NCBI GenBank assembly: GCA_047611125.1
Contig: JBLFXH010000068.1
Span: 1 to 14,189 of the forward strand
DNA: 14,189 nt
Source: JABDJZ01 sp047611125
GTDB taxonomy: Bacteria; Bacteroidota; Rhodothermia; Rhodothermales; UBA10348
Direction of reading: 5' to 3'
The notes beneath the pieces are model-generated. The model searched no databases, was not told the origin of the DNA, and saw only the letters and a list, made by a program, of their open reading frames with translations. Shown one piece after another: positions 13,452 to 14,189 of this stretch. How positions within the stretch are numbered: position 1 is the stretch's first letter; every line of letters begins with the position of its first letter. The position numbers and the translations under genes are program-made.

Positions 13452-14189
13452 ATGTCCCGAATGCAGCGGCGGCGTCGTCGAATTCTCCTGATCTCAAGTC
13501 TTGCGACTGTGGCTGTTCTGCTGGCTGTGGGCGTTTGGCTGGAGCAAGCAGGGCTGCTGGGCTTGGACGCGGCCGGGACAATGGGCTCCGAGTCACGACT
13601 GGGCGTGGGTCCAGTTGAAGCGGGCTGGACCGGCGCTGTTCTCGCCGGTGACCGGGATGGGGCCATGGATTTGGCGTTTCAGCTCTCCTTTGAGGTGTTC
13701 AACCCCTCGGCCGAGGATCGCGTTGCGGAGTTTGACCTGATATTTTCGCGAGACCAGACTTTCGACGCGTCGGAGGATTGCACCGTGCGCCGGGAGTCCG
13801 TCGTTGTCCCCGGTTCGGGACGCACCCGGGTTTCGCTACAGAACAGGGCGCATGTGGTCGATTGCCTTGATGCCGGCCCCTGGTACGTGGCAGCGCATGA
13901 TCTTGGGGCCGATACCTGGATCGAAGTCCCCGAGCCGTTTCGCATTCAGGGAGGCGAAGGACACTTTTCGCTATCAACCCTCTCAGCCGAGGTCGGCGCG
14001 AGTCAGGCTTTGGAGCTTGGCGTCAGCGTCTCCCGAGAGGCGGGCAACCTGGGCGTGGCCGGTCTTTGGGAGCACCCGGTGGATGTCTGGTTGAAGAAGG
14101 GGTCTGACCTCTGCTTGGTTGAAGTCGCTACAGTCAGTCTGCCCCGCAACCCTGTCACGAGGGCCGTTGGCTTCTGGGCGAGTGAGGAG
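13452..14189 (+). CDS. Membrane-anchored extracellular protein with CARDB-like domains, partial
   Basis: 246 codons from the ATG at 13452 to the window edge without a stop. The N-terminus MSRMQRRRRRILLISSLATV is strongly basic and followed by one hydrophobic helix (about residues 11-30), so it is a signal anchor or signal peptide. Two beta-rich segments follow. The first (about 55-170) contains VFNPSAEDRVAEFDLIFSRD, a Cys pair (CTVRRE and VVDCLDAG) and VVVPGSGRTRVSL, which resembles CARDB adhesion-type modules. The second begins near FSLSTLSAEV. It is divergent from the sigma operon with 55 bp between starts, so it may be co-regulated with it, possibly as the sensed or regulated envelope protein. 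The domain call is by pattern only and the function is unknown. Confidence 0.65.
   Translation, partial: MSRMQRRRRRILLISSLATVAVLLAVGVWLEQAGLLGLDAAGTMGSESRLGVGPVEAGWTGAVLAGDRDGAMDLAFQLSFEVFNPSAEDRVAEFDLIFSRDQTFDASEDCTVRRESVVVPGSGRTRVSLQNRAHVVDCLDAGPWYVAAHDLGADTWIEVPEPFRIQGGEGHFSLSTLSAEVGASQALELGVSVSREAGNLGVAGLWEHPVDVWLKKGSDLCLVEVATVSLPRNPVTRAVGFWASEE

Noticed and set aside
1..14189. CRISPR arrays, insertion sequences, rRNA, prophage genes
   Set aside because: No regularly spaced repeats, transposase or phage motifs were seen on either strand; the broken genes lack flanking IS ends.

Overview
The window looks like a chromosomal segment from a GC-rich member of the Rhodothermota/Balneolota part of the Bacteroidota/FCB group. 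The evidence for this placement is: a type IX secretion (T9SS) sorting-domain signature (SQNYPNPFNP), many Sec-exported lipoproteins, a Ser/Thr kinase fused to TPRs, FecR-TPR architecture, and almost no Shine-Dalgarno sequences in front of otherwise clear starts. The placement is an inference from protein style, not from a marker gene.

Left part (1-5952). A tripartite efflux operon on the minus strand (NodT-type outer-membrane lipoprotein, then the adaptor gene cut by the window edge) faces a divergent exported FecR-TPR protein. Next comes a scar. An orphan T9SS sorting domain that lost its last part collides tail-to-tail with a 3'-truncated copy of a lipoprotein whose full-length paralogue lies at 7011-7913. 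A transmembrane Ser/Thr kinase with extracytoplasmic TPRs follows. After it are the remains of two small membrane-protein genes, one beheaded and the other with an apparent internal deletion and a frame change at a nine-G run.

Centre (6110-6620). This is the most remarkable element. A tRNA-Asn(GTT) gene on the minus strand is split inside the anticodon (GT|T) by a 359-nt ORF-less group I intron. The core pairings P3, P4, P6, P7 and P8, a GNRA-capped P6a and the conserved AATCCTGAGC and GCAGAGACTA segments are all readable. The gene has a promoter in front and a 12-bp-stem terminator behind. One T-stem pair is mismatched.

Right part (6654-14189). A small membrane protein and the full-length lipoprotein are divergent. 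The lipoprotein's stop codon interlocks with that of an AlkD-type DNA glycosylase (shared CTAG). A sulfatase lipoprotein is divergent from alkD. Then comes a tight five-gene minus-strand operon: RsbW-like HATPase, STAS antagonist, ECF sigma factor, transmembrane anti-sigma factor and PrsW-type intramembrane protease. Spacing is 3 bp, 43 bp, a 4-nt ATGA overlap and 0 bp. It reads as a self-contained envelope-signalling module combining partner switching with regulated proteolysis of an anti-sigma factor. A divergent membrane-anchored protein with CARDB-like domains runs off the right edge.
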